Below, one piece after another: positions 1-14,607 of a stretch of DNA of 64,000 nt. The notes under the pieces were generated by a model, which made no database searches, was not told where the DNA came from, and saw nothing but the letters and a program-made list of their open reading frames with translations. The position numbers were made by a program, and so were the translations under genes. The stretch comes from Rhodococcus erythropolis NBRC 15567. Lineage in GTDB: Bacteria; Actinomycetota; Actinomycetes; Mycobacteriales; Mycobacteriaceae. Within the stretch, counting starts at the first letter, position 1, and each line of letters opens with the position of its first letter. The stretch covers positions 186,001-250,000 of the forward strand of contig NZ_BCRM01000005.1 in NCBI RefSeq assembly GCF_001552595.1. The letters run 5' to 3'.

Positions 1-905
1 TGGCGACCATGGCCGCAGGCGTCGGCAAGGTCAAGATGTTCTCCGACGACGGTCACTGCGTCTACGACCCACTGATCATGCGTCGCGCGCTCGAATACTC
101 CAGCTCGTTGGGCGTCCTGATCGCGCAGCACGCGGAAGAACCGCGTTTGACGGTCGGTGCGGTCGCCCACGAGGGTCCCACGGCCGCGCGTCTCGGACTG
201 GCCGGTTGGCCGCGAGCAGCCGAAGAATCGATCGTGGCCCGTGACGCACTGCTCGCGCGTGACGCCGGCGCCCGCGTTCACATCTGCCACGCATCCACCG
301 CCGGAACCGTCGAACTCGTGAAGTGGGCTCGCAGCCAAGGGATTTCGATCACCGCCGAGGTCACCCCGCATCACCTGCTCCTCGATGATTCACGTCTCGA
401 GACGTACGACGCCATCAACAAGGTCAACCCGCCACTTCGTGAGGCCAGCGATGTTGCTGCCCTGCGCAAGGGTCTGGCCGAGGGCATCATCGACTGCGTG
501 GCCACCGATCACGCTCCGCACGCCGAGCAGGACAAGTGCTGCGAATTCGCGGCCGCCCGCCCCGGAATGCTCGGCCTCGAGACCGCGCTCTCGATCATCG
601 TGCAGACGATGGTCCAGCCCGGCCTGTTGGACTGGCGTGGTGTTGCGCGGGTCATGAGCGAGCGCCCGGCGGCGATCGTCGGACTCGACGATCAAGGCCG
701 TCCCATCGAGGTGGGGGAGCCCGCCAACCTGACATTGGTCGATCCGTCGGCCGAGTGGACGGTCCACGGCCCAGACCTGGCGAGTGTCGCGCATAACACT
801 CCGTACGAGTCGATGACATTGCCCGCACGGGTCACGACCACACTGTTACGTGGCCGCATCACCGCACACGACGGGAATGTGCGGCTGCGGAGTAGCGAGG
901 AGTAG
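1..905 (+). CDS. pyrC: Dihydroorotase, C-terminal part (5' end outside window)
   Basis: Catalyses cyclisation of N-carbamoyl-aspartate to dihydroorotate in cytosolic pyrimidine synthesis. The frame is open from base 3, so the N terminus with the HxH metal site lies upstream; about 300 residues are visible. Seen: KMFSDDG near the start, IAQHAE, HICHAST and TPHHLLLDD carrying metal-binding histidines, and VATDHAPH with the catalytic aspartate, all in the order expected for type I dihydroorotases. The C terminus returns to the small beta domain of amidohydrolases ([11 protein letters not shown]). It is followed after 6 nt by a membrane-protein gene and then carA/carB/pyrF, which fits a pyr operon. 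Confidence 0.96.
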   Translation, partial: ATMAAGVGKVKMFSDDGHCVYDPLIMRRALEYSSSLGVLIAQHAEEPRLTVGAVAHEGPTAARLGLAGWPRAAEESIVARDALLARDAGARVHICHASTAGTVELVKWARSQGISITAEVTPHHLLLDDSRLETYDAINKVNPPLREASDVAALRKGLAEGIIDCVATDHAPHAEQDKCCEFAAARPGMLGLETALSIIVQTMVQPGLLDWRGVARVMSERPAAIVGLDDQGRPIEVGEPANLTLVDPSAEWTVHGPDLASVAHNTPYESMTLPARVTTTLLRGRITAHDGNVRLRSSEE

Positions 906-911
906 CGCGTC

Positions 912-1478
912 ATGGACAGAGCACTGTGGATCATCGGTCTGGCGATCTTCTGGGTCGCGATGATCGGCCTGATGTACGTCGGTTGGCGTGGACGCGCTCG
1001 ACGCCAGAAAGACAAGATCGGCGAACTGCCGACGGTACCGGCAACCCTGGGTGAACTGCTCGTCCTGCCGACCACCGGCCTGTACGTCGGTAGCACCATC
1101 GCACCCAGTTGGCAGGACCGCATCGCCGTCGGCGACCTCGGTTTCCGCGCCACCTGCGAGATCAGCCGCTACAGCGGCGGAATTCTGGTCGAGCGTGACG
1201 GTGCGTCGGCCATCTGGATTCCGGAGAAGTCGATCCGCGCGATCCGCACGGAGAACGGTCTTGCCGGCAAGGTCATGAGCAAGGACGGCGTCCTGGTGAT
1301 TCGCTGGGAATTGCCGAGCGGAACCGAGATCGACACGGGCGTGCGCGGTGACGACAAGACGGTTTATCCGGACTGGGTCAAGCCGGTAACTGCTTCGAAC
1401 AAGACTGCCTCGAACAAGACGAATGACAACGAAGACGCAAGCTCTGGCGACATCGAGCAGAACGGAAAGAACGCATGA
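912..1478 (+). CDS. Small membrane protein with PH-like domain
   Basis: 188 residues: one N-terminal membrane helix (about residues 4-25), a basic stop-transfer stretch (GRARRQKDK), then a beta-rich soluble domain (about 40-150) resembling the bacterial PH-like domain family found between pyrC and carA in mycobacteria. The tail is low-complexity Asn/Lys/Ser/Asp with a TASNK pentapeptide present twice, from a 15-bp tandem duplication. Its stop overlaps the carA ATG by 4 nt (ATGA), so it is translationally coupled to carbamoyl-phosphate synthetase. No function is known to me; the location suggests only co-expression with pyrimidine genes. Confidence 0.85.
   Translation: MDRALWIIGLAIFWVAMIGLMYVGWRGRARRQKDKIGELPTVPATLGELLVLPTTGLYVGSTIAPSWQDRIAVGDLGFRATCEISRYSGGILVERDGASAIWIPEKSIRAIRTENGLAGKVMSKDGVLVIRWELPSGTEIDTGVRGDDKTVYPDWVKPVTASNKTASNKTNDNEDASSGDIEQNGKNA
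1389..1418 (+). repeat. 15-bp tandem duplication in a coding 3' end
   Basis: Two adjacent copies of actgcttcgaacaag (1389-1403 and 1404-1418; one mismatch) encode TASNK-TASNK near the C terminus of the PH-like membrane protein. The duplication is in frame. Confidence 0.9.
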
Positions 1479-2649
1479 GCGGCTTTGGCAACAGCCCCGC
1501 AGTACTGGTCCTCGAAGACGGACGGGTGTTCCGCGGAACCACCTTCGGTGCGGTTGGACAGACCCTGGGCGAAGCGGTGTTCAGCACCGGCATGACCGGC
1601 TACCAGGAAACGCTCACCGATCCCAGCTACCACCGCCAGATCGTGGTCTCCACCGCGCCGCAGATCGGCAACACCGGCTGGAACGACGAAGACGACGAGT
1701 CAGTCGGACCGACCGGCGAGCGTGCCGGCGCCAAGATCTGGGTTGCCGGGTACGTCGTTCGTGACCCCTCGCGCGTCACCTCGAGCTGGCGTGCAACCGG
1801 TTCGCTGCAGGCCAAGCTCGAAGAGCAGGGCATCGTCGGAATCGCCGGGATCGACACTCGTGCCCTGGTTCGCCACCTGCGTACTCGCGGTTCGATGAAG
1901 GCAGGCGTCTTCTCCGGTGAAGCCATCGCCGCCGATGACGAACTGGTCCGACGGGTTCAGGATCAGCCGACCATGCTCGGCGCCGATCTTGCCGGTGAAG
2001 TCAGCACCACCAGCGGCTACGTCGTCGAGCCGAAGGGCGGGGAGGCGCTGTACACGGTTGCCGCGATCGATCTCGGTATCAAGACAAACACCCCGCGCAT
2101 GTTCGCCGAGCGCGGTATCCGCGTCCACGTGTTGCCGTCCAATGCGAGTCTCGAACAGATCCTCGACCTCAAGGCCGACGGAGTGTTCCTCTCCAACGGT
2201 CCCGGTGACCCGGCCACCGCCGACGGCGCAGTGCACCTGACAAAAGAGGTCATCGGACAGGGCTTGCCGCTGTTCGGTATCTGCTTCGGCAACCAGATCC
2301 TGGGCCGCGCCCTGGGCCTGAGCACGTACAAGATGAAGTTCGGCCACCGCGGCATCAACATCCCGGTGATCGAGCATCAGACCGGTCGCATCGCGATCAC
2401 CGCGCAGAACCACGGCTTCGCGCTCGAAGGCGAAGCCGGCCAGGAATTCGACACCCCGTTCGGTCGCGCGGTGGTCAGCCACACCTGCGCCAACGACGGA
2501 GCCGTCGAAGGTGTTCGCCTGCTCGACGATTCGGCCTTCTCGGTGCAGTACCACCCGGAGGCGGCAGCCGGCCCGCACGACGCTGCGTACCTCTTCGACC
2601 GCTTCACCAGCCTGCTCTCCGCACGGAAAGAAACCGGAGTCAAGAACTA

Positions 2650-2650
<1 letters not shown>
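1475..2650 (+). CDS. carA: Carbamoyl-phosphate synthase small (glutaminase) subunit
   Basis: Hydrolyses glutamine and passes ammonia to CarB for carbamoyl phosphate, feeding pyrimidine and arginine synthesis. 391 residues, normal length. N-terminal CPSase small-chain domain (about 1-150, with [10 protein letters not shown] and [12 protein letters not shown]), then a class I glutamine amidotransferase domain. The triad is visible: Cys270 in GICFGNQ, His360 and Glu362 in YHPEA. The ATG overlaps the previous stop by 4 nt and the carA stop TAATG overlaps the carB ATG by one base, a tight coupling expected for a 1:1 complex. Confidence 0.98.
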
Positions 2651-6002
<3,352 letters not shown>

Positions 6003-6006
<4 letters not shown>

Positions 6007-6824
6007 GTCACAGTTGGGGGCATCGTCTCCGGTCCGCGATCGCGGACCGGGGGCGGCTGTGCGTCGGTATCGACCCGCATCCCGCGCTTCTCGACGCGTG
6101 GGGACTGCCACGTACCGCCGAAGGTCTGGAGACTTTCGCCGAGATCTGCGTCGAGGCCTTCACCGGTGAGGTTGGACTCGTCAAACCTCAGGTTGCGTTC
6201 TTCGAGGCGTACGGCAGCGCCGGCTTCGCCGTGTTGGAGCGGACCATCTCGGTTCTTCGCGATGCTGGAACGCTTGTCGTCGCGGACGCCAAGCGCGGTG
6301 ACATCGGTTCGACGATGGACGCGTACGCGCAAGCCTGGTTGGGTGATTCGCCGTTGGCCTCCGACTCGGTCACCGTTTCGCCGTACCTGGGATTCGGGGC
6401 GTTGGCTCCGACACTCGAACTGGCAAGGCAGAACGCACGCGGGATCTTCGTGCTGGCACGAACCTCCAATCCGGAAGGCGGCGTACTTCAACAGTCGTCG
6501 GCTGACGGTGTGAGCGTGGCTCAGTCGATCGTCAACGCTGCGGTCGACGCGAACGCCGACGGACGCGACACCGTCGGACTGGTGGTCGGTGCAACTCGGG
6601 ACCACGGTCTGGACCTGTCGCAGTTCAACGGCCCGATTCTCGCTCCGGGGCTCGGCGCGCAGGGTGCGACGGCAGCGGATCTCGCAGACATCTTCGCGGG
6701 ATCGACCGAGCTCCTGCTCCCGAACACTTCCCGTGGGGTGCTCAAGCATGGTCCTTCGGTATCGGCACTTCGGGAGGCAGCAATGCGTGACCGAGACGAG
6801 ATCGAAGCCGCATTGGCGCACTGA
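6003..6824 (+). CDS. pyrF: Orotidine 5'-phosphate decarboxylase (long actinobacterial type)
   Basis: Decarboxylates OMP to UMP, the last step of de novo UMP synthesis. Start chosen at GTG 6003, which overlaps the carB stop as GTGA and gives [19 protein letters not shown] and 273 residues; an upstream in-frame start at 5877 would run 126 nt into carB and is rejected. Catalytic charged network DAKRGDIGS with Lys97 is intact. The sequence belongs to the type 2 family typical of mycobacteria (about 270-280 aa) rather than the 230-aa Escherichia type. The phosphate-binding end is seen in [10 protein letters not shown]. Confidence 0.96.
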
Positions 6825-6827
6825 TCC

Positions 6828-8081
6828 GTGAGTGACCTCGAGGCTCGTTCGAGCGGTGGAACCCGGTGGTACCGTCCGTCGGTGAATCGTTGGTGGCAGA
6901 TCGGACTTCTCGTCGCGGCGTGCGCGCTGCTCGCCACCGGGTTCCAATCCGTCACCGGCGTACACGGCGACGATCTCGCCGTGTACCGGACGGCAGGTCA
7001 AGCCGTCCTCGACGGCTCGAACCTGTACGACGAGTCGTTCAACGCGAGACTGCCGTTCACTTATCCGCCCTTCGCTGCGCTCGTCGCCGTTCCGGTCGCC
7101 TTGGGTTCCTGGGGTGCGGTCCAGTGGGGATGGAGTTTCGTCAGCCTCCTGATGCTGGCCGCGATCATCGTGCTCAGCTATCGCGAGGTCCCGTTCACAC
7201 GTAGGCGGCCCGTCGTCGTCTACGTGGGTTTCCTGGTCCTGTGGACGGCGGCATCGCCGATCTCCGATCACCTCGGGTACGGGCAGGTCGGGTTGTTCCT
7301 GACACTCCTGTGCCTGATCGACGTGCTGGCTCGACCACGGTGGATTCCCGAGGGTGTGCTGGTGGGGATCGCCGGGGCCGTCAAACTGGTGCCTCTCGTC
7401 TACATCGGTTACTACGTGATCACCGGGCGTTGGAAAGCGGTTGCGGGCGCCCTCGCCGGCTTCCTCGGCGCCACGGCACTCGGCTTTGCCGTTCTCCCGC
7501 GCCAGACGATCGACTACTTCGGTGACATCGCCTCACTCTCGGGGCGCGTCGCGGTCGGTGACCCGTCTGTGTTCGGTAACCAGTCCGTGCGTGGAATGGC
7601 CTTACGGCTACTCCCCGAGGGCCTGGTGGGTCCGGCATGGCTCGTCGCCTGTGCAGTGTTGGGTGTCCTCGGAATTGTCGCGACGCGGCGCGCTCAGCGC
7701 CTGCGAGGTGATCTTGCCGGTTTCACGGTGGTGGCTCTGCTGGCGGCAATCGTGACTCCCATTGCCTGGACCCACCACTTCGTGTGGTTGGTGCCGGCGG
7801 TGGGTGTGCTCCTCGTTCCGATCAAGTCGGGCGTGGGGGAAGACACCCGATCGGTACCCGCGTGGTCCTGGATCGCGATCGGCCTCACCGCTGCGGTCGT
7901 GCTGTTTCGGCTTCCTCGGGTCGGCGCGGACATGGATATCCCGGTCGTCGGCTTCGTCCTGGAGAATTCATTGCTCTGGGCGAGCCTCGCGGTAGTGCTC
8001 GCTCTTGCCGCCCCCGGCGTGAGCCGCACCGAACCGGACACGGTCGATGCCGACGATCCGAAATCGTCGATGCCGACCTGA
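6828..8081 (+). CDS. Polytopic GT87-family mannosyltransferase-like membrane protein
   Basis: 417 residues with about ten membrane helices, starting at GTG three bases after the pyrF stop. An early periplasmic loop holds GVHGDDLAVYRTAGQAVLDG followed by FTYPPFAALVAVP, the acidic and YPP pattern of the GT87 (DUF2029) GT-C enzymes that use polyprenyl-phosphate-mannose to build PIM, lipomannan or arabinan in actinobacterial envelopes. A late TPIAWTHHFVWLVP segment is also typical of the family. The exact acceptor cannot be deduced. Placement behind pyrF looks like convenience rather than pathway logic. Confidence 0.85.
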   Translation: MSDLEARSSGGTRWYRPSVNRWWQIGLLVAACALLATGFQSVTGVHGDDLAVYRTAGQAVLDGSNLYDESFNARLPFTYPPFAALVAVPVALGSWGAVQWGWSFVSLLMLAAIIVLSYREVPFTRRRPVVVYVGFLVLWTAASPISDHLGYGQVGLFLTLLCLIDVLARPRWIPEGVLVGIAGAVKLVPLVYIGYYVITGRWKAVAGALAGFLGATALGFAVLPRQTIDYFGDIASLSGRVAVGDPSVFGNQSVRGMALRLLPEGLVGPAWLVACAVLGVLGIVATRRAQRLRGDLAGFTVVALLAAIVTPIAWTHHFVWLVPAVGVLLVPIKSGVGEDTRSVPAWSWIAIGLTAAVVLFRLPRVGADMDIPVVGFVLENSLLWASLAVVLALAAPGVSRTEPDTVDADDPKSSMPT

Positions 8082-8450
8082 AAACAGGCCGCGACACGCG
8101 CATGGGCGTCGAAAATGCTCGAAATTTTTGGATGTGTCGGCGACCACGTTCATTCCCGCAGGTAACGATTTCGCACACACGCATGGGGACGTCGCACCCG
8201 ATGTATCGAAATGCTTTGTGTTACAGTCTATTTCGGTACTGTACGCACGTTCGTGTTGCGTCGAATCCGTCTCGATCCAGCCGAAAACGGCGACGATGTG
8301 TGACATCGATTCGACGCGCATAACCCACCGCGATCTGCATCGGACCGCGGGGGGTGGGTTAGCAATTCGCGCCAGGCGTGAGTACGGTCGCTATCGCTGC
8401 TGGTTATCAGCGGAATAGACAAAATTTGCACACGACGAGACGGAGGAACC
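8082..8450 (+). other. 369-nt intergenic leader of mihF
   Basis: No convincing gene is seen. The reading frames across it continue out of the GT87 gene and have no ribosome-binding site. It contains the TACAGT-N10-ACTGTA dyad at 8222-8243 and, just before mihF, a perfect GGAGG at 8442-8446. The long leader suggests the mihF mRNA starts well upstream, as might be expected for a strongly regulated nucleoid protein. Confidence 0.6.
8222..8243 (+). promoter_or_regulatory. Perfect dyad and possible promoter upstream of mihF
   Basis: TACAGT (8222-8227) and ACTGTA (8238-8243) form a perfect inverted repeat with a 10-nt spacer. It overlaps a plausible sigma-A-type promoter: TTTGTG at 8215-8220, 16 nt, then TACTGT at 8237-8242. 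A regulator bound here would cover the -10 box. Promoter and operator roles are inference. Confidence 0.4.
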
Positions 8451-8771
8451 GTGGCCCTTCCCCAGTTGACTGATGAGCAGCGCGCTGCTGCTTTGGAGAA
8501 GGCAGCTGCTGCCCGCAAGGCCAGGGCTGAGCTCAAGGAGCGCCTGAAGCGTGGCGGCACCGACCTCAAGCAGGTCCTCAAGGACGCCGAAGACAACGAA
8601 ATCTTGGGCAAGATGAAGGTTTCGGCACTGCTCGAGGCGCTGCCCAAGGTGGGCAAGGTCAAGGCTCAGGAGATCATGACCGAGCTGGAGATTGCACCGA
8701 CCCGTCGCCTTCGTGGCCTCGGTGATCGGCAGCGCAAGGCTCTGCTCACCAAGTTTGACTTCGAGGCCTGA
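8451..8771 (+). CDS. mihF: Actinobacterial integration host factor
   Basis: 106-residue basic nucleoid-associated protein, named after mycobacterial mIHF and unrelated in fold to the proteobacterial IHF heterodimer. GTG start with GGAGG four bases upstream. The N terminus is an Ala/Lys/Glu-rich helix (LTDEQRAAALEKAAAARKAR). The C-terminal half holds a helix-two-turn-helix type DNA-binding region, LEALPKVGKVKAQEIMTELE and TRRLRGLGDRQRKALL. In actinobacteria it bends DNA and influences development and virulence genes. Its position directly before gmk matches mycobacterial order. Confidence 0.95.
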   Translation: MALPQLTDEQRAAALEKAAAARKARAELKERLKRGGTDLKQVLKDAEDNEILGKMKVSALLEALPKVGKVKAQEIMTELEIAPTRRLRGLGDRQRKALLTKFDFEA

Positions 8772-8780
8772 GCCGACAAG

Positions 8781-8830
8781 TGATGATTGCTGACGCGGCA
8801 GTGTCTGATGATTGCTGACGCAACAGTGTC
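8781..8830 (+). repeat. 25-bp tandem duplication at the gmk start
   Basis: Two adjacent copies, 8781-8805 and 8806-8830, of tgatgattgctgacgcRRca followed by gtgtc, differing at two bases. Each copy brings an ATG-ATT-GCT-GAC start. Because 25 is not a multiple of three, the first ATG (8783) reads out of frame and stops at 8818, while the second ATG (8808) opens gmk. The result is an 11-codon upstream ORF overlapping the gmk start. Confidence 0.9.
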
Positions 8831-9407
8831 AGAGAGCAAGACCGCAGTGCGGAGGGGTCGGCTGGTTGTACTGGCCGGCCCTTCGGCTGTCGGTAAGTCC
8901 AGCGTCGTTCGCGAGCTGAGAACTCGGTTGCCTGAACTCGTTTTCAGCGTTTCGGCGACCACTCGCGATCCCCGTCCCGGTGAAGTGGACGGCAAGGACT
9001 ACCGATTCACCTCCCGTGAAGAATTTCAACGGATGATCGACTCCGGTGAACTTCTCGAATGGGCGGAAATCCACGGCGGTCTACAGCGCTCCGGCACCCC
9101 CGCAGCTCCGATCGAAGAAGCGCTCGAAGCTGGAAAGCCCGTACTCGTCGAGGTCGATCTCGCCGGAGCACGAGCTGTCCGCCAGGCGATGCCCGAAGCT
9201 CTGTTGGTGTTCATGGCTCCACCGAGCTGGGACGTTCTGGTGCAACGGCTGACCGGACGGGGAACCGAAACGGAAGACGTCGTGGCACGCCGACTCGAGA
9301 CGGCCCGAGTGGAATTGGCCGCACAGGACGAGTTCGACACGGTCATCGTGAACGAGGATGTAAGCCGTGCTTGCGATGAGTTGGTATCCTTGTTGGTTGG
9401 GAACTGA
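8808..9407 (+). CDS. gmk: Guanylate kinase
   Basis: Phosphorylates GMP to GDP with ATP; essential for GTP and (p)ppGpp pools. P-loop [10 protein letters not shown] near residue 30, GMP-binding [17 protein letters not shown], and the lid region with [17 protein letters not shown] are all intact. Start is uncertain: ATG 8808 (199 aa), GTG 8826 (193 aa) and TTG 8787 are in frame, and none has a good ribosome-binding site. ATG 8808 lies in the second unit of a 25-bp tandem duplication, overlapping an 11-codon mini-ORF (8783-8818), so termination-reinitiation could set the level of Gmk. Confidence 0.94.
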   Translation: MIADATVSESKTAVRRGRLVVLAGPSAVGKSSVVRELRTRLPELVFSVSATTRDPRPGEVDGKDYRFTSREEFQRMIDSGELLEWAEIHGGLQRSGTPAAPIEEALEAGKPVLVEVDLAGARAVRQAMPEALLVFMAPPSWDVLVQRLTGRGTETEDVVARRLETARVELAAQDEFDTVIVNEDVSRACDELVSLLVGN

Positions 9408-9471
9408 TTCCGTACCCTTCGGGAACCGATTTCCGCCCCGTTTCTCAGATATCCGGATCGATAAAACTAGT

Positions 9472-11100
<1,629 letters not shown>

Positions 11101-11220
11101 CGACACGCGCCCGGTGGTGAGAGTTACCCCACGATAATCGGGTGAGCACAAGGGTGTTGCGCAGGCGGTCCAACCGTTATCGTCGGCTCAGCCCCCAGCT
11201 AACAAAGCATGACAAAACGG

Positions 11221-11234
11221 TCACCGAACGGTGA
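11221..11234 (+). promoter_or_regulatory. Dyad upstream of metK
   Basis: TCACCG-AA-CGGTGA is a perfect 6-bp inverted repeat 54 nt before the metK GTG, in the 188-nt gap after coaBC. No SAM riboswitch fold was recognised in this gap, so a protein operator is the simpler reading, but that is inference. Confidence 0.3.
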
Positions 11235-11288
11235 TTCGGATACTTCAATAAGCTGTAGTCAAGAACTCAGTCGTCGAGAGGGAGATCT

Positions 11289-12503
11289 GTGAGCAAGTCC
11301 GGCAGTCGGCTATTCACCAGCGAGTCCGTCACCGAGGGGCACCCGGACAAGATCTGTGACGCGATCAGCGACTCGATCCTCGACGCGCTGCTCACCCAGG
11401 ACCCGCGCGCCCGCGTGGCCGTCGAAACTCTGGTCACCACCGGCCAGGTTCACGTAGCCGGCGAGGTCACGACCACTGCGTACGCAGACATTCCGAAGAT
11501 CGTGCGCGACACGGTCCTCGAGATCGGCTACGACAGCTCGGCAAAGGGCTTCGACGGTAACTCCTGTGGCGTCAACGTCGCGATCGGCGCTCAGTCGCCC
11601 GAGATCGCGCAGGGTGTCGATCACTCGCACGAGGCTCGCGTCGACGGAATCAGCGACGACGAGATCGACCGTCAGGGTGCGGGCGACCAGGGCCTGATGT
11701 TCGGCTACGCCACCACCGACACGCCGGAACTGATGCCGCTGCCCATCGCGTTGGCTCATCGTCTCTCTCGCCGGTTGACCGAGGTCCGTAAGTCCGGCGT
11801 GCTGCCGTACCTGCGCCCGGACGGCAAGACCCAGGTCACCATCGAGTACGACGGTGACAAGGCTGTCCGTCTCGACACCGTGGTCATCTCCACCCAGCAT
11901 GCCGCTGACATCGACCTCGACAACCTGTTGACGCCCGATCTTCGCGAGAAGGTGCTTCACTCGGTGCTGACCGACGTGAACCTCACCGATCTCGACACCT
12001 CCGATGTTCGTCTGCTGGTGAACCCGACGGGCAAGTTCGTCCTCGGTGGCCCGATGGGTGACGCCGGTTTGACCGGCCGCAAGATCATCGTCGACACCTA
12101 CGGCGGAATGGCTCGCCACGGCGGCGGCGCGTTCTCCGGCAAGGACCCGTCAAAGGTCGACCGAAGCGCTGCCTACGCCATGCGTTGGGTGGCCAAGAAC
12201 GCTGTTGCCGCAGGTCTGGCCGACCGCATCGAGGTTCAGGTCGCCTACGCCATCGGCAAGGCAGCTCCGGTCGGACTCTTCGTCGAAACCTTCGGCACCG
12301 AGAAGACCGATCCGGCACGGATCCAGAAGGCGATCACCGAGATCTTCGACCTGCGTCCGGGAGCGATCATCCGCGACCTCGACCTGCTGCGTCCGATCTA
12401 CGCGCAGACGGCGGCATACGGTCACTTCGGTCGCACCGACATCGACCTCCCGTGGGAGAGCACCGATCGTGCCGACAAGCTGCGTAGCGCAGCTGGTCTC
12501 TGA
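11289..12503 (+). CDS. metK: S-adenosylmethionine synthetase
   Basis: Makes SAM from methionine and ATP, a cytosolic homotetramer. 404 residues, GTG start with GAGGGAG ribosome-binding site. Seen: [20 protein letters not shown] (ATP/methionine site), [12 protein letters not shown] hexapeptide-like signature, [20 protein letters not shown] and [19 protein letters not shown], the P-loop-like and Lys-containing motifs. Three repeated alpha/beta domains are implied by length. It stands alone with its own leader between coaBC and priA. Confidence 0.98.
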
Positions 12504-12528
12504 TCACTGACGTACAGACGGGGCGCGG

Positions 12529-14547
12529 GTGGGCGCGGAAAGAGTAGCGGCAGAAGTCGATCCGGTCGCCCGGGTGCTGCCGATGCTCCCGCTCGCTCAC
12601 CTCGACCGTGAATTCGACTACCTCGTTCCTCGTGAACTCGAAGCGGATGCGCAGCCCGGAGTCCGGGTGCGCATCCGCTTCGCTGGTCGTCTGGTGGACG
12701 GTTTCATCGTCTCGCGCGAGGCCACCAGTGACCATCAGGGGAAGTTCGGCTGGCTCGAACGCGTCATCTCGTCCGAGCGGGTCCTGACGGCCGAAATCGC
12801 GCAAGTCGTCGATCGTGTGGCGGAGCGTTATGCCGGAACCCGCGCCGATGTTCTCCGTTTGGCGGTACCGCCGCGCCACGCGAAGGTCGAGGCGGAACCG
12901 TGGGAACCCGCCGAGCCGCCGTCCGCTCCTGAACCGATCGAAAATGGTTGGCATCTCTACAGATTCGGTGACGCCTTTCTGTCCGCGATTCGCGAGTCGA
13001 AAAGCCCGCGTGCGGTCTGGCAGGCGTTGCCTGGTGAAAACTGGCCACTGCGCCTGGCCGAACTGGCCGGGGCTGTAGCGGCAAGTGGTAAATCCGCGAT
13101 CCTGGTTGTGCCCGATCAACGCGACCTGGACCGCGTCGTCGCCGCATGTACCGAACTCTCCGGAGCGGATGCAGTGGTGGGTCTGTCCGCAGGCCTGGGG
13201 CCGGCCATGCGATACCGAAGGTGGCTCGCTGCACTGCACGGGACCGCCCGGATCGTCGTCGGCACGCGCAGTGCAGTTTTTGCGCCGACGCCCGAGACCG
13301 GTCTTGTCGTCGTCTGGGACGACGGCGACGACAACTTGTCCGAGCCGCGGTCGCCGTATCCACATGCCCGCGAAGTTGCCGTCCTGCGTGGCTACGTCGC
13401 CGGGTGCGCCGTCGTGATCGGTGGGTTCTCCCGTACGGCAGAAGCGCAGGTACTCGTCGACTCGGGATGGGCGCACGATCTGGTCGCTACGCGGGACGTC
13501 GTTCGTGCTCACGCACCCAAGATCACCGCGCTCGCCGACAGCGATCAAGCCTTGGCCCGCGATCCGGGAGCCAGAGCGGCTCGTTTGCCCGCTATTGCAT
13601 TCGCGGCCGCCCGGCGCGCTCTGGGTGAGGGCAACGGAGTCCTGGTGCAGGTGCCTCGGCGGGGGTACGTACCGACCCTGGCCTGCGGAAAGTGCCGTGC
13701 CCCGGCACGGTGCCGTCGGTGCAACGGCCCACTGGCTCTTCCCGCTGCGGCAGGTCCCGACGGCGCCGGGACACCGGCGTGCCGCTGGTGCGGGGTTGCC
13801 GATGCCGCCTACCGATGTCACGCGTGCGGGGCGAAAGCGTTGCGCGCGGTGGTGGTCGGTGCCGGCCGGACCGCCGAAGAACTCGGGCGGGCGTTTCCCG
13901 GTGTGAAAGTTGTTCTGTCCGGGGGCGGTGATGTGGTCAAGGAACTGCCACACGGGCCCGCGTTGGTGGTCTCGACAGTGGGTGCGGAGCCGGTGATGAC
14001 CGGCGGCTACGGCGCCGCGCTCTTGCTCGACGGTTGGGCACTGCTCGGCCGGCCCGATCTGCGCGCCGCCGAGGAAACACTCAGACGCTGGATGTCGGCT
14101 GCTGCCATGGTGATTCCGCTGTCCGAAGGCGGTGAAGTTGTGGTTGTCGCAGACTCGGGTATCCCGACGGTGCAGGCGTTGGTCCGATGGGATCCAGTGG
14201 GGCACGCACAATCTCAATTCGAGGAACGGGACGAGGTCGGCTTTCCTCCGGCCGTTCACATGGCTGCGATCGACGGTGGATCCGCAGCAATTGCGGAGTT
14301 GGTGGACTCAGCTGATCTGCCGGCAAGTGCTGTACTACTCGGACCAGTGGAATTGCCTGCGGGGGAGAGGCTTCCGTATTCCGGTGAGGACGAGAGCGGT
14401 GTCGCGCCGGAGCGAATGCTGGTCCGCGTTCCACGCAAGGACGGTCGCGGCCTTGCGGACGCTCTGGCACATGCGAGGGCCGCGCGCAGTGCGCGGAAGT
14501 CATCGGGTCCGGTCCGCATTCAGATCGACCCACGCCGCATCGGCTGA
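12529..14547 (+). CDS. priA: PriA-like primosomal protein N' with degenerate helicase motifs
   Basis: 672 residues related to the replication-restart protein PriA. The N-terminal DNA-binding domain (about 10-110, LPLAHLDREFDYLVP and GVRVRIRFAGRLVDGFIV) and the zinc-binding cysteines (CGKC and CRRC from residue 386, then CRWC and CHAC) are kept. ATPase motifs are not: the Walker A site reads AAVAASGKSA near residue 185 and motif II reads VVWDDGDDNLSEP near residue 264 instead of DEEH. This loss is known across mycobacteria and relatives. It likely binds forks but does not unwind DNA. GTG start 25 nt after metK; this start sets only the first dozen residues. Confidence 0.92.
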   Translation: MGAERVAAEVDPVARVLPMLPLAHLDREFDYLVPRELEADAQPGVRVRIRFAGRLVDGFIVSREATSDHQGKFGWLERVISSERVLTAEIAQVVDRVAERYAGTRADVLRLAVPPRHAKVEAEPWEPAEPPSAPEPIENGWHLYRFGDAFLSAIRESKSPRAVWQALPGENWPLRLAELAGAVAASGKSAILVVPDQRDLDRVVAACTELSGADAVVGLSAGLGPAMRYRRWLAALHGTARIVVGTRSAVFAPTPETGLVVVWDDGDDNLSEPRSPYPHAREVAVLRGYVAGCAVVIGGFSRTAEAQVLVDSGWAHDLVATRDVVRAHAPKITALADSDQALARDPGARAARLPAIAFAAARRALGEGNGVLVQVPRRGYVPTLACGKCRAPARCRRCNGPLALPAAAGPDGAGTPACRWCGVADAAYRCHACGAKALRAVVVGAGRTAEELGRAFPGVKVVLSGGGDVVKELPHGPALVVSTVGAEPVMTGGYGAALLLDGWALLGRPDLRAAEETLRRWMSAAAMVIPLSEGGEVVVVADSGIPTVQALVRWDPVGHAQSQFEERDEVGFPPAVHMAAIDGGSAAIAELVDSADLPASAVLLGPVELPAGERLPYSGEDESGVAPERMLVRVPRKDGRGLADALAHARAARSARKSSGPVRIQIDPRRIG

Positions 14548-14607
14548 TTTTCGAGTTCTCCAAGGCCTGCTTGTGTGCAGCAAAAAATGTTGCGCAACCC
14601 GATATGG

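Noticed and set aside
12367-14259. 630-codon open frame on the minus strand opposite metK and priA
   Set aside because: It mirrors the codon structure of the plus-strand genes, has no ribosome-binding site and no recognisable domain. GC-rich third positions make such shadows common.
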